Shown here one piece after another: positions 25,982-34,595 of a stretch of 64,000 nucleotides of DNA. Numbering within the stretch: the first letter of the stretch is position 1; every line of letters starts with the position of its first letter. The stretch spans positions 1-64,000 of the forward strand of contig NZ_JACHHB010000013.1 in assembly GCF_014202575.1 (NCBI RefSeq), given 5' to 3'. Source of the DNA: Texcoconibacillus texcoconensis. GTDB taxonomy: Bacteria; Bacillota; Bacilli; Bacillales; Salisediminibacteriaceae. The notes under the pieces are model-generated. The model saw nothing but the letters and a program-made list of their open reading frames with translations. It ran no database searches and was not told the DNA's origin. The translations under genes were made by a program, and so were the position numbers.

Positions 25982-28723
25982 ATGGGAAACGAAAATAATT
26001 CATTGTATGATGCAGCACAGTCTTTTGAAGTGAATGGAAAAACGTATCGTTATTATGACCTAAAAGCGCTAGAGCGCGCCGGTGTTGCAAACGTTTCCAA
26101 CTTACCGTACTCAATTCGAGTACTATTGGAATCAGTTCTTCGCCAGTATGATGGCAAGGTGATTAAAAAAGAGCATGTTGAAAACTTGAGCAAATGGGGA
26201 ACTGATGAAGTAAAAGGTGACGTCGATGTACCGTTCAAACCATCGCGTGTCATTTTGCAAGACTTCACGGGTGTTCCAGCGGTTGTCGATCTCGCTTCAT
26301 TAAGAAAAGCGATGGCGGACTTAGGCGGTGATCCGAAAAAGATCAACCCAGCAATTCCAGTTGACCTCGTCGTAGACCACTCAGTACAAGTTGATGATTT
26401 CGGAAGTCCTGAATCGCTCCTTCGTAACATGGAACTAGAATTTGAGCGAAATGAGGAACGTTACAAGTTCCTAAACTGGGCACAAAAGTCATTAGACAAT
26501 TACCGTGCTGTACCACCAGCGACGGGTATTGTGCACCAAGTGAACTTAGAGTATTTAGCGAATGTTGTTCATGAAGGTGAAGATGAGGATGGCCAGCCGG
26601 TCGCTTACCCTGATACGCTCGTCGGTACTGATTCGCATACGACGATGATTAACGGCCTCGGTGTTCTTGGCTGGGGTGTTGGTGGTATCGAAGCGGAAGC
26701 TGGTATGCTTCAACAGCCTTCTTATTTCCCTGTACCAGATGTAATTGGTATGAAATTTACAGGTGAATTGCAAAAGGGAGCAACAGCGACAGACTTAGCG
26801 TTGAAAGTAACGCAAGTATTGCGTGAACATAATGTCGTCGGAAAATTCGTTGAATTCTTCGGTCCGGGACTTAAAAATATGCCACTAGCAGATCGTGCAA
26901 CGATTTCAAATATGGCGCCTGAATACGGAGCGACATGTGGTTTCTTCCCTGTCGATGAAGAAGCATTAAATTACATGCGTTTAACTGGACGTAGTGAAGA
27001 GCAAGTTCAATTAGTTGAAGCTTATTCTAAAGCGAATAACTTGTTCTACTCTCCTGATCAAGCAGACCCTCAGTTTACGAAGGTCATTGAGTTAGACTTG
27101 TCAGAAGTGGCAGCAAACTTATCAGGTCCAAAACGTCCACAAGACTTAGTACCTTTATCTAAAATGCAAAAAGAATTTAGAAATGCACTTACTGCTGAGA
27201 CTGGTAACAAAGGCTTCGGACTCCAAGAAAATGAAGTTGAACAGTCTGTAGAAGTGAAGCATCCAAACGGTAAAGAGTCAACATTGACAACAGGCTCTTT
27301 AGCGATTGCAGCGATCACTAGCTGTACGAATACATCGAATCCACATGTTATGCTTGGTGCAGGTATACTTGCAAAGAATGCCGTTGAAAAAGGCCTCGAT
27401 GTTCCAGAGTATGTGAAAACGAGCCTTGCACCTGGTTCAAAAGTTGTTACACGTTATCTAGAAGATTCTGGCCTTATGACATACTTAGATCAACTTGGAT
27501 TCAACCTTGTTGGGTACGGGTGTACAACTTGTATTGGTAATAGTGGTCCGCTTCCAGATGAAATTGAAGAAGCGTTAGCGGATAATGATTTGGTCGTTTC
27601 GTCAGTTTTAAGTGGTAACCGAAACTTTGAAGGACGTATCCATCCGCTTGTAAAAGCAAACTACCTTGCTTCACCACCATTGGTTGTTGCTTATGCATTA
27701 GCAGGTACAGTTGACATTGACTTGCTTAATGAACCAATCGGTCACGATAAAGATGGAAAAGCTGTTTACTTCAACGACATTTGGCCATCGAATGAAACGA
27801 TCCAAAAAACAATGGAAGAAGTTGTTACACCAGAACTATTTAAATCAGAGTATGAACGTGTGTTTGATGATAATGAGGAATGGAACAAGCTTGAAACAAC
27901 GGATGAGGACCTATATAAATGGGATTCTGAATCAACGTATATTCAAAACCCTCCATTCTTTGAAAATCTATCACCGACACCAGACAACGTTGAACCGCTT
28001 CAGTCGTTGCGTGCAGTAGCGAAGTTAGGAGATTCTGTTACAACAGACCATATTTCACCAGCTGGATCGATTGCAAAAGATAGTCCAGCAGGACAATACT
28101 TAATTGAAAAAGGTCTATCTCCTGCGCAATTTAACTCGTACGGTTCTCGTCGTGGTAACCATGAAGTGATGATGCGTGGTACATTCGCGAACATTCGTAT
28201 TAAGAACCAACTTGCACCAGGTACAGAAGGTGGCTATACAACATATTGGCCAACAGGCGATGTCATGAGTATTTATGACGCGGCAATGAAGTATCGTGAA
28301 GACAACACAGGGCTTGTTGTTTTAGCAGGTCATGATTACGGAATGGGAAGCTCACGTGACTGGGCAGCAAAAGGTACAAACCTACTCGGCATTAAGACAG
28401 TTATTGCGGGAAGCTTTGAGAGAATTCACCGTAGTAATCTTGCGCTCATGGGTGTGTTACCGCTGCAATTTAAAGAAGGTGAAAGTGCAGATTCACTAGG
28501 GCTCACTGGTAAAGAGACATTTGATGTTCATGTTTCAGATGACATCCGTCCACGTGATATCGTCCGTGTCGATGCGAAAGACCCTGAAACAGGTAAAGAA
28601 ACATCGTTTGATGCAATCGTTCGATTTGACAGTGATGTCGAAATTGATTACTACCGTCACGGTGGTATCTTGCAGATGGTACTAAGAAATAAATTAGCTG
28701 AAGAAAAACAGCCGCAACAATAA
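25982..28723 (+). CDS. acnA: Aconitate hydratase
   Basis: TCA-cycle enzyme (citB in B. subtilis) that interconverts citrate and isocitrate. As an apoprotein it can also bind iron-responsive RNA. The 913-residue protein has the cluster ligands in [12 protein letters not shown] and [12 protein letters not shown], plus [30 protein letters not shown] and the swivelling C-terminal domain with [13 protein letters not shown]. The ATG at 25982 has AAGGAGGGG six bases upstream. It is monocistronic, with a terminator. Confidence 0.97.
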   Translation: MGNENNSLYDAAQSFEVNGKTYRYYDLKALERAGVANVSNLPYSIRVLLESVLRQYDGKVIKKEHVENLSKWGTDEVKGDVDVPFKPSRVILQDFTGVPAVVDLASLRKAMADLGGDPKKINPAIPVDLVVDHSVQVDDFGSPESLLRNMELEFERNEERYKFLNWAQKSLDNYRAVPPATGIVHQVNLEYLANVVHEGEDEDGQPVAYPDTLVGTDSHTTMINGLGVLGWGVGGIEAEAGMLQQPSYFPVPDVIGMKFTGELQKGATATDLALKVTQVLREHNVVGKFVEFFGPGLKNMPLADRATISNMAPEYGATCGFFPVDEEALNYMRLTGRSEEQVQLVEAYSKANNLFYSPDQADPQFTKVIELDLSEVAANLSGPKRPQDLVPLSKMQKEFRNALTAETGNKGFGLQENEVEQSVEVKHPNGKESTLTTGSLAIAAITSCTNTSNPHVMLGAGILAKNAVEKGLDVPEYVKTSLAPGSKVVTRYLEDSGLMTYLDQLGFNLVGYGCTTCIGNSGPLPDEIEEALADNDLVVSSVLSGNRNFEGRIHPLVKANYLASPPLVVAYALAGTVDIDLLNEPIGHDKDGKAVYFNDIWPSNETIQKTMEEVVTPELFKSEYERVFDDNEEWNKLETTDEDLYKWDSESTYIQNPPFFENLSPTPDNVEPLQSLRAVAKLGDSVTTDHISPAGSIAKDSPAGQYLIEKGLSPAQFNSYGSRRGNHEVMMRGTFANIRIKNQLAPGTEGGYTTYWPTGDVMSIYDAAMKYREDNTGLVVLAGHDYGMGSSRDWAAKGTNLLGIKTVIAGSFERIHRSNLALMGVLPLQFKEGESADSLGLTGKETFDVHVSDDIRPRDIVRVDAKDPETGKETSFDAIVRFDSDVEIDYYRHGGILQMVLRNKLAEEKQPQQ

Positions 28724-28737
28724 GTTTTATGGCTAGG

Positions 28738-28770
28738 CCAGGCTCCATTTATTGGAGCCTGGTTTATATT
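28738..28770 (+). terminator. acnA terminator
   Basis: CCAGGCTCCA (28738-28747) and TGGAGCCTGG (28753-28762) with a five-base loop, then TTTATATTTTT. Confidence 0.85.
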
Positions 28771-28790
28771 TTTGAAAAAGAAAAAATCTA

Positions 28791-28819
28791 TTGAAAATTC
28801 AAACAATATAAGTTACCAT
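28791..28819 (+). promoter_or_regulatory. Putative metI-metC promoter
   Basis: TTGAAA (28791-28796) and TACCAT (28814-28819) are 17 bases apart, about 36 bases before the SAM riboswitch. Only -35 is close to consensus. Confidence 0.4.
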
Positions 28820-28855
28820 ACATATATATTATTAAAAAGTGGATATTTATCATGT

Positions 28856-29042
28856 TCTTATCTTGAGAGATGGAGGGAAAGGCCCAATGAAGTCTCAGCA
28901 ACCAGCCGGAAAATGGACTTCTGGTCAGGTGCTAAGTCCTACAGATTGCTTATCAGTCTGACAGATAAGGAGAAGAGAGCTCAGTAAAGTGTGAAGCCCA
29001 TCCCCTTCTTCTTATTAGGAAGCAGGGGGATGGGCTTATTAT
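28856..29042 (+). promoter_or_regulatory. SAM-I (S-box) riboswitch with terminator
   Basis: The core reads GAGAGATGGAGGG, GGCCCAATGAAG and CAGCAACCAG in S-box order. The closing P1 strand is TTCTTATCT against AGATAAGGAGAA. A strong terminator (AAGCCCATCCCC 28994-29005 with GGGGATGGGCTT, then TATT) follows. When SAM binds, transcription stops before metI. The downstream genes make methionine, as expected. Confidence 0.95.
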
Positions 29043-29192
29043 TGTATAACAAATTGATGTCACTGTAGTTCATTCTACTAAATTTTTATTTTTATTATGG
29101 TCGTGTATTTAATGTGCTAGCCTCTAGTGCATGCTAGCGCTCATCACATTTCTAGTTTGTCATTGCAACTAAACGTGCACAAGAGGTGATTA

Positions 29193-30305
29193 ATGATGAA
29201 GGAACTGGATTTAGAAACAAAGCTCGTTCAGATTGGAAACCGAAGTGAAGAAAGCACAGGATCAATTAGTACACCCGTTTACCTTTCAAGTACTTTCCGT
29301 CACCCGAAACTAGGTGAATCAACTGGGTACGATTATTCCCGAACTGGAAACCCGACAAGGTCGATACTCGAGGATGGGATTGCGCGCCTTGAAAACGGTG
29401 ATTGTGGATTTGCGTGTTCGTCAGGTATGGCTGCTGTTCATACCGTTTTATCATTATTTGAAGTAGGAGATGAACTGCTCGTTTCTTCAGATTTGTACGG
29501 TGGTACATATCGTTTGTTTGAGGAAGGTTGGAGTAAGTGGGGCATTCATTTTAAATATGTTGATGTGCAAAACATTGAAGCATTTGAAGAGATGATCAGC
29601 CAAAAAACAAAAGCCATCTTTATTGAAACACCGACAAACCCGCTCATGCAAGAAGCTGATCTTCATGCATTTGCGTGTTTAGCAAAAGAGAACGATTTAC
29701 TTCTCATTGTTGATAATACTTTCTACACGCCAATCATTCAGCGTCCACTAGAGAAAGGTGCAGACATTGTTATTCATAGTGCATCGAAATATTTAGCTGG
29801 ACATAATGATATCATCGCAGGGTTGATTGTTTCCAAAGGAGAAGAACTTTCAGAACGAATTGCTTATTATCAAAACAGCATAGGTGCGATTTTATCACCG
29901 ATGGACTGTTGGCTTTTAATTCGAGGGATGAAAACACTTTCGATTCGTATTGAAAAACATGAAGAAAATGCGCAGAAGATCGCAAAGCATTTACAAGCTC
30001 ACGAAGCGGTCAATGAAGTGCTTTACCCAGGAAGAGGTGGAATGATTTCATTTCGTGTTTATAACGAAGGTTGGGTTGCATCAATTTTAGCTCATTTACA
30101 AACGATCTCGTTTGCTGAAAGTTTGGGTGGTGTGGAAAGTTTGATGACATACCCTGCAACACAAACACACGCTGATATGGATGAGGAAGTTCGGTTAAAA
30201 AATGGTATATGTAATCGTTTATTGCGCTTATCTGTAGGTATTGAATCAAGTGATGACCTTGTTAATGATTTAACCCAGTCGTTAGATAACGCAATGAACG
30301 AATAA
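29193..30305 (+). CDS. metI: Cystathionine gamma-synthase / O-acetylhomoserine thiolyase
   Basis: PLP enzyme of methionine synthesis that joins an activated homoserine to cysteine or sulfide. The 370-residue protein of the Cys/Met metabolism family shows SSGMAAVHTVLSLF, VDNTFYTPIIQRPL and the PLP-lysine motif HSASKYLAGHNDIIAG. The RBS GAGGTG precedes two ATG codons. It is the first gene after the SAM riboswitch and lies 22 bases from metC, matching B. subtilis metI-metC (yjcI-yjcJ). Confidence 0.93.
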   Translation: MMKELDLETKLVQIGNRSEESTGSISTPVYLSSTFRHPKLGESTGYDYSRTGNPTRSILEDGIARLENGDCGFACSSGMAAVHTVLSLFEVGDELLVSSDLYGGTYRLFEEGWSKWGIHFKYVDVQNIEAFEEMISQKTKAIFIETPTNPLMQEADLHAFACLAKENDLLLIVDNTFYTPIIQRPLEKGADIVIHSASKYLAGHNDIIAGLIVSKGEELSERIAYYQNSIGAILSPMDCWLLIRGMKTLSIRIEKHEENAQKIAKHLQAHEAVNEVLYPGRGGMISFRVYNEGWVASILAHLQTISFAESLGGVESLMTYPATQTHADMDEEVRLKNGICNRLLRLSVGIESSDDLVNDLTQSLDNAMNE

Positions 30306-30327
30306 CCGGTTAGAAAGGGGATTCATA

Positions 30328-31482
30328 ATGGTTGTAAAGTTGAATCATGAATGGCAAACTGAATTACTTCATCATAAAGGAGCGACTGATCCGACGACAG
30401 GGGCAGTAAGCGTACCTATTCAACCAGCATCAACGTTTCATCAATACGATGTAAACGAATTTGGAGAGTTTGACTATGCGAGGTCGAACAACCCAACGAG
30501 GCAGAGCTTGGAGAAAGCGATTGCCCATTTAGAAGAGGGCACAGACGGATTTGCTTTCTCTTCTGGTATGGCGGCAATTTCTACAGTTTTAATGTTATTC
30601 TCACAAGGTGATCACCTACTTGTTACAAAAGATGTTTATGGTGGAACGTATCGTCTCGTAACTGAAGTATTAGGAAGGCAAGGAGTTGACATTACGTTTG
30701 TAGACATGACGAATTTAAATGAAGTTGCTCAATCATTCCGTCCTAATACGAAAGCAGTATATATTGAAACACCATCGAATCCAACAATGAAAGTAACAGA
30801 TGTGGAACAACTCGTCCGCTTAGCTAAAGAGCATGACTGCTATACGATCCATGATAATACATTTATGACCCCAGCATTACACCGTCCACTTAATCAAGGT
30901 GTGGACATTGTCGTACATAGTGCCACGAAATTTATCGGTGGCCATAGTGACTGTGTTGCAGGTTTAGCAGTAACAAACAGCCCGGAATTGGCGGAGAGGA
31001 TTCATTTTTTGCAAAACACGTTAGGAGCTGTTCTTAGTGTACATGATTGCTGGCTTATCATGCGTGGTTTAAAAACGTTGCACGTAAGAATGGATTATGC
31101 AAGTAAAACTGCGATGCAATTAGCAGAGAGGTTGCAAGCACATCCGAATGTAGCACGTGTTTTTTATCCTGGCCTTCGCTCACATGAAGGTTACGATATT
31201 CATCGTAGGCAATCTGAAGGACCAGGTGCTGTGTTTTCCTTTGAATTAAGCGAAGACCAAGACGTTAACCAATTTATTGAGAAAATGGATATCCCTGTTT
31301 TTGCTGTCAGCCTAGGTGCAGTTGAATCGATTCTATCTTATCCTGCGAAGATGTCTCATGCGTCAATGCCTGAATTTGAACGAGAGGAAAGAGGAATCAC
31401 TGATCGTGTTTTAAGGTTGTCCGTAGGATTAGAGCATGTAGAAGACCTTTGGGGTGACTTCAAACAAGCATTACAAAACTAG
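30328..31482 (+). CDS. metC: Cystathionine beta-lyase
   Basis: PLP enzyme that splits cystathionine to homocysteine, pyruvate and ammonia. The 384-residue protein is a paralogue of metI with SSGMAAISTVLMLF, HDNTFMTPALHRPL and the PLP-lysine motif HSATKFIGGHSDCVAG. GAAAGGGG precedes the ATG. It is co-transcribed with metI from the S-box promoter. The final homocysteine methylation enzyme is not in the window. Confidence 0.92.
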   Translation: MVVKLNHEWQTELLHHKGATDPTTGAVSVPIQPASTFHQYDVNEFGEFDYARSNNPTRQSLEKAIAHLEEGTDGFAFSSGMAAISTVLMLFSQGDHLLVTKDVYGGTYRLVTEVLGRQGVDITFVDMTNLNEVAQSFRPNTKAVYIETPSNPTMKVTDVEQLVRLAKEHDCYTIHDNTFMTPALHRPLNQGVDIVVHSATKFIGGHSDCVAGLAVTNSPELAERIHFLQNTLGAVLSVHDCWLIMRGLKTLHVRMDYASKTAMQLAERLQAHPNVARVFYPGLRSHEGYDIHRRQSEGPGAVFSFELSEDQDVNQFIEKMDIPVFAVSLGAVESILSYPAKMSHASMPEFEREERGITDRVLRLSVGLEHVEDLWGDFKQALQN

Positions 31483-31511
31483 AGGACATTGTATGAATAT
31501 ATGTCATGACT

Positions 31512-31550
31512 AAAAAACGTTGGTTATTTAACACCAACGTTTTATTTTTA
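31512..31550 (+). terminator. metC terminator
   Basis: AAAACGTTGGT and ACCAACGTTTT flank a short AT loop, followed by ATTTTT. Confidence 0.85.
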
Positions 31551-31640
31551 GGGTCATTAATATTTCACGTACCGTATTTGATACATAATTTAAACAAAAA
31601 CAAAAACACTACGATTAGATCATCTAAAGGAGGTATGAAC

Positions 31641-31763
31641 ATGGGGCGACAAAAAAAGGGAAATCCCAATGCACAAAGAAACGAAAATAAGAAAAAGCAA
31701 GGTAAAAACAATCATCCAAGATCATATGCAGAAGTTGAAGTTGAAAAAATGCGAAACGATTAA
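31641..31763 (+). CDS. Small basic hypothetical protein
   Basis: Forty residues, MGRQKKGNPNAQRNENKKKQ and on to VEVEKMRND. It is very basic and Asn/Lys-rich, with no hydrophobic segment. AAAGGAGGT precedes the ATG at a good distance. I do not recognise the family. The composition resembles Bacillus spore-core or other minor forespore peptides, and three spore-type genes follow within 1.3 kb. That role is only a guess. Confidence 0.65.
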   Translation: MGRQKKGNPNAQRNENKKKQGKNNHPRSYAEVEVEKMRND

Positions 31764-31813
31764 CAGTCACTTAAACATTGTGGTTGTAAGGTCGATGAAA
31801 GGGTGTGGCGGTT

Positions 31814-32542
31814 GTGTTTGATTTTTGGACTGGGGCAGAAGATCTCCCAGTTTATGGTTATGTCATTAGGGCGGCAATCGTCTATATTTATGTTTTTGTT
31901 CTTATAAAGGTTCTTGGTCAACGTACAATTGGCAATATTCATCCCCTCGATTTCTTATTTGGCGTTATTATCGGGGATGTCCTTGGTGAACCTTTAGCGG
32001 ATGGAGACACAGAATTAGCAGGACCTTTTGCCGCAGCTGCTTTGATTGGAGGAACCCATTTGTTCCTTTCCTATTTGGCCTTAAAAACACCTCGATTTCG
32101 CCGTATTATTGAAGATGAGCCATTAGTTTTAATTGAAAATGGCCAAATACTGCACAAGGAACTTCGTAAGGCCAAAATTACAATGGAGTCACTTTTAATG
32201 GATTTACGTTTAAACAGTGCAGTTGATTTAAATGAAGTCGATTATGCGGTTCTAGAATCAAGTGGTCAAATTAGTGTGATTAAAAAGAGTCAATATGATT
32301 CATTATCACCTAATGACATTGGTCAATATCCACAATCGAAAGGTTATCCAACAGTGCTTATCCAAGATGGGCATGTTATTGATACAAATTTGAACAAGGT
32401 GCGCGATCGCACATGGCTTTATGAACAATTACAACGTCACGGCCTGAATGACCCATCAGAATGTTTCTTTCTGACATTAGATAATAGCGGATCAGTGTAT
32501 TTGTGTCCGTATACAAACGAAAACGAAAAACAAAATGCATAA
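31814..32542 (+). CDS. DUF421 membrane protein (YetF/YdfR type)
   Basis: Membrane protein of 242 residues with three N-terminal helices (about 15-95, YGYVIRAAIVYIYVFVLIKVLGQRTIGNIHPLDFLFGVIIGD) and a cytoplasmic DUF421 domain (about 100-230, LIENGQILHKELRKAKITMESLLMDLR; GYPTVLIQDGHVIDTNL). In Bacillus relatives some members are spore inner-membrane proteins linked to heat resistance or germination. The start is GTG at 31814, spaced better from AAAGGG than the GTG nine bases earlier. Confidence 0.85.
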   Translation: MFDFWTGAEDLPVYGYVIRAAIVYIYVFVLIKVLGQRTIGNIHPLDFLFGVIIGDVLGEPLADGDTELAGPFAAAALIGGTHLFLSYLALKTPRFRRIIEDEPLVLIENGQILHKELRKAKITMESLLMDLRLNSAVDLNEVDYAVLESSGQISVIKKSQYDSLSPNDIGQYPQSKGYPTVLIQDGHVIDTNLNKVRDRTWLYEQLQRHGLNDPSECFFLTLDNSGSVYLCPYTNENEKQNA

Positions 32543-32605
32543 TAAAGGTATGAAACATTCCAAAGTCGGCGAAGATAACTGTAACGGATATAAGAGGTGA
32601 TAACT

Positions 32606-32773
32606 ATGAGCAATCGTAAAAAACAACGTTTTGATGACCTCGTCGCAGAATATAGACAAAGACTTTGGAATGACCCTGAATTAATGCGAGAGATTGAAAA
32701 GAGACTTGATGAGAAGCATGAAGCTCGTTTAAAACGCTTAAACGATGACGACTCTTCTTCACTCCATGCCTAA
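32606..32773 (+). CDS. Fur-regulated basic protein (FbpA/FbpB-like)
   Basis: Peptide of 55 residues opening MSNRKKQRFDDLVAEYRQRL and continuing LMREIEKRLDEKHEARL. The RKKxxFDDLVxExRxxLxxDxELxxxIExRLxEKH pattern is that of the FbpB family. In B. subtilis such proteins work with the small RNA FsrA in iron sparing. AAGAGGTG precedes the ATG. No clear Fur box is visible upstream, so iron control is not shown here. Confidence 0.6.
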   Translation: MSNRKKQRFDDLVAEYRQRLWNDPELMREIEKRLDEKHEARLKRLNDDDSSSLHA

Positions 32774-32802
32774 TTTTAGGTGAAAGAGAGGGGGGAATTC
32801 AT

Positions 32803-32943
32803 ATGAGCTCACAAAATAAAAGTGCACGCTATCGTCCAGACCATCCTGGAACACAACCAGTCAAAAGCGACTTGAACAAAGGTAAGAAAATGGCGATGAA
32901 ATCAAATGAAAAGCCAAATTATATCCCTACACATGGTGAATAG
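32803..32943 (+). CDS. sspN: Small acid-soluble spore protein N
   Basis: Forty-six residues reading MSSQNKSARYRPDHPGTQPV, then SDLNKGKKMAMKS and ending THGE. The core PxHxGTQ and NKGKxM is the SspN signature. Forespore-specific expression is known in Bacillus. GAGGGGGG precedes the ATG. It follows the FbpB-like gene by 30 bases and has its own terminator at 32954-32982. Confidence 0.82.
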   Translation: MSSQNKSARYRPDHPGTQPVKSDLNKGKKMAMKSNEKPNYIPTHGE

Positions 32944-32953
32944 CTTTTCATAC

Positions 32954-32982
32954 GCACAGTTTTTAAAACTGTGCATTTTTTT
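32954..32982 (+). terminator. sspN terminator
   Basis: GCACAGTTTT and AAAACTGTGC form a 10-bp stem followed by ATTTTTTT. Confidence 0.8.
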
Positions 32983-33183
32983 AGTCAGTTTAATTTTCTA
33001 AAACTTTCAGCAAGTTTGTTATCTCCCTGGTTGCGAGTCAAAAATGAACGACGGTAAAGTGTATAGATGAGAGAATGATCGGGCGTAAAATCAATAGGAA
33101 CACTAAAAACGAACATGAAAAAAGTTTGTAACCTGCTTTTTATACTTGCGTTTGTCCATCGTTCATAAGATAATTAAATACAT

Positions 33184-33702
33184 ATGAATGTCACCAGCGG
33201 GGTGTTGAAAATTTCATCGATGAGAAAACGCATATTTTGGCTTATTCTTTCCGAACGCAAATTTATCATGATATGCTTCATTGTCTATGTACTTTTCTTA
33301 TTTTATATCACGTTATTTGCATGGAATCATGGGGCTTCATTAGGAGATGAAGGGCCAGGTGGACGAAATTATAACCTTGTACCGGGATTAAGTATTTATC
33401 GGATTGCTGTTTTTAGTCCAACTTATATTGACCCACTTATTATTTTATTAGGAAATGTGTTGTTGTTTTTTCCTTTAGGTTTTTTTATGACTCACTTATT
33501 TAAAATAAAGTGGCCGTTATTATTTGTGACAATTTTAGGTTTTTTCGTATCGCTGTTTATTGAAGTAAATCAGTTTCTGTTCACACAGCGAGTTGCTAAT
33601 GTAGATGATTTAATTTTAAATACATTAGGTGCTTTTTTAGGGGCATTGTTTGCATTAACATGTCGCTTCTTCAACAAATGGGGGCAAAACAAAAAAGCCT
33701 AG
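33184..33702 (+). CDS. VanZ-family membrane protein
   Basis: The 172-residue protein has about four membrane helices and the VanZ pattern (NLVPGLSIYR, LLGNVLLFFPLGFFMTHLF, VSLFIEVNQFLFTQRVANVDDLILNTLGAFLGALFAL). VanZ-like proteins are widespread and can raise resistance to teicoplanin, but most have no proven role. The ATG at 33184 lacks a clear ribosome binding site; the ATG at 33220 is an alternative. It converges on a TVP38-type gene across a shared terminator. Confidence 0.82.
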   Translation: MNVTSGVLKISSMRKRIFWLILSERKFIMICFIVYVLFLFYITLFAWNHGASLGDEGPGGRNYNLVPGLSIYRIAVFSPTYIDPLIILLGNVLLFFPLGFFMTHLFKIKWPLLFVTILGFFVSLFIEVNQFLFTQRVANVDDLILNTLGAFLGALFALTCRFFNKWGQNKKA

Positions 33703-33742
33703 TTCCACTGTTTAAAATAAAACAGAAGGAACAGGCTTTTTT
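33691..33742. terminator. Bidirectional terminator
   Basis: AAAAAAGCCTAGTTCC pairs with GGAACAGGCTTTTTT. T runs on both strands serve the VanZ-type gene and the convergent membrane gene. The left arm overlaps the end of the VanZ-type gene. Confidence 0.8.
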
Positions 33743-33750
33743 GTTGCGGT

Positions 33751-34407
33751 TTAATGTGATTCATATGATTTTGTTGGAACAACTGTACGTTCAACATGCT
33801 TTTTCCATAATCGATAACCAGTATAGACGACGGCTAAGAAACTTCCATATATTCCGATCGTCATAAGAATATCGGTTGGATTTGTCATCACAAGTTCACC
33901 GATGACTGCAAATAGAATCATCGCAGGAATTTTCCCTAATGAAGAGGCAATTGCATAAGCGGCAAAACCAATACGACTCATTGCAGAATAAACATTAATA
34001 ATAATCGATGGTATAATAGGAATTAATCTTGTTACGAAAATGGTCATAAAGGCGTTTCTTTCGAACAAAAGTGTAATTTTTCCGAGTGTTTGATAACGGT
34101 GCAATAATTGAACGCCAATGTCTTGAAACCAGTAACGAACGAATATAAACATAATTAGTGATGCAAAAGTGGAACCGAGCCAAGTGACTAATCCCCCTAA
34201 AGCTGATCCGTAAACTGCACCGATGACACCGCCGACAATGGGGTAAGGGATAACTGGAAATAGAGACATTGTTGTTGCGATGATAGTCGTCAATACGACG
34301 TATTCACCGTCATTATTGTGTACCCAATCAAGAAGTGGTTCGTGAAAAAGATAAATAAGTAATGCGATTGCAACATAAAGGAATGCAACAAAGATTTTTT
34401 TATACAT
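33751..34407 (-). CDS. TVP38/TMEM64-family membrane protein
   Basis: The 218-residue protein has about six hydrophobic segments and the SNARE-associated/DedA-like (VTT) pattern: FPVIPYPIVGGVIGAVYGSALGGLVTWLGSTFASLIMFIFVRYW and FVTRLIPIIPSIIINVYSAMSRIGFAAYAIASSLGKIPAM. Family members move or scramble lipids in some systems. The ATG at 34407 follows AAAGGAG. A distant relative is encoded at 48423. Confidence 0.85.
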   Translation of the reverse strand: MYKKIFVAFLYVAIALLIYLFHEPLLDWVHNNDGEYVVLTTIIATTMSLFPVIPYPIVGGVIGAVYGSALGGLVTWLGSTFASLIMFIFVRYWFQDIGVQLLHRYQTLGKITLLFERNAFMTIFVTRLIPIIPSIIINVYSAMSRIGFAAYAIASSLGKIPAMILFAVIGELVMTNPTDILMTIGIYGSFLAVVYTGYRLWKKHVERTVVPTKSYESH

Positions 34408-34595
34408 GATGGGCTCCTTTAATTCCTGGATGTTCAAAATATAACGTATTCATTATACAACTGTAGTATAGGTTTGTACATTAAAATTAAAATGACGTCG
34501 ATGATTTGAAAACATACTCTTTCGTTATACTTTAATATGTATGAAAAGTGTGTCAACACGTCGACTTTAAGTTGCCTGAGTAAGGAGGTTCTTAA

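Noticed and set aside
28994..29192. Additional RNA element between the S-box terminator and metI
   Set aside because: GCTAG and CACATT repeats exist but do not form a consistent fold, and the S-box alone explains the control.
32540..32605. Fur box before the FbpB-like gene
   Set aside because: GATAACTGTAACGGATAT is only loosely like a Fur site and has no clear symmetry.
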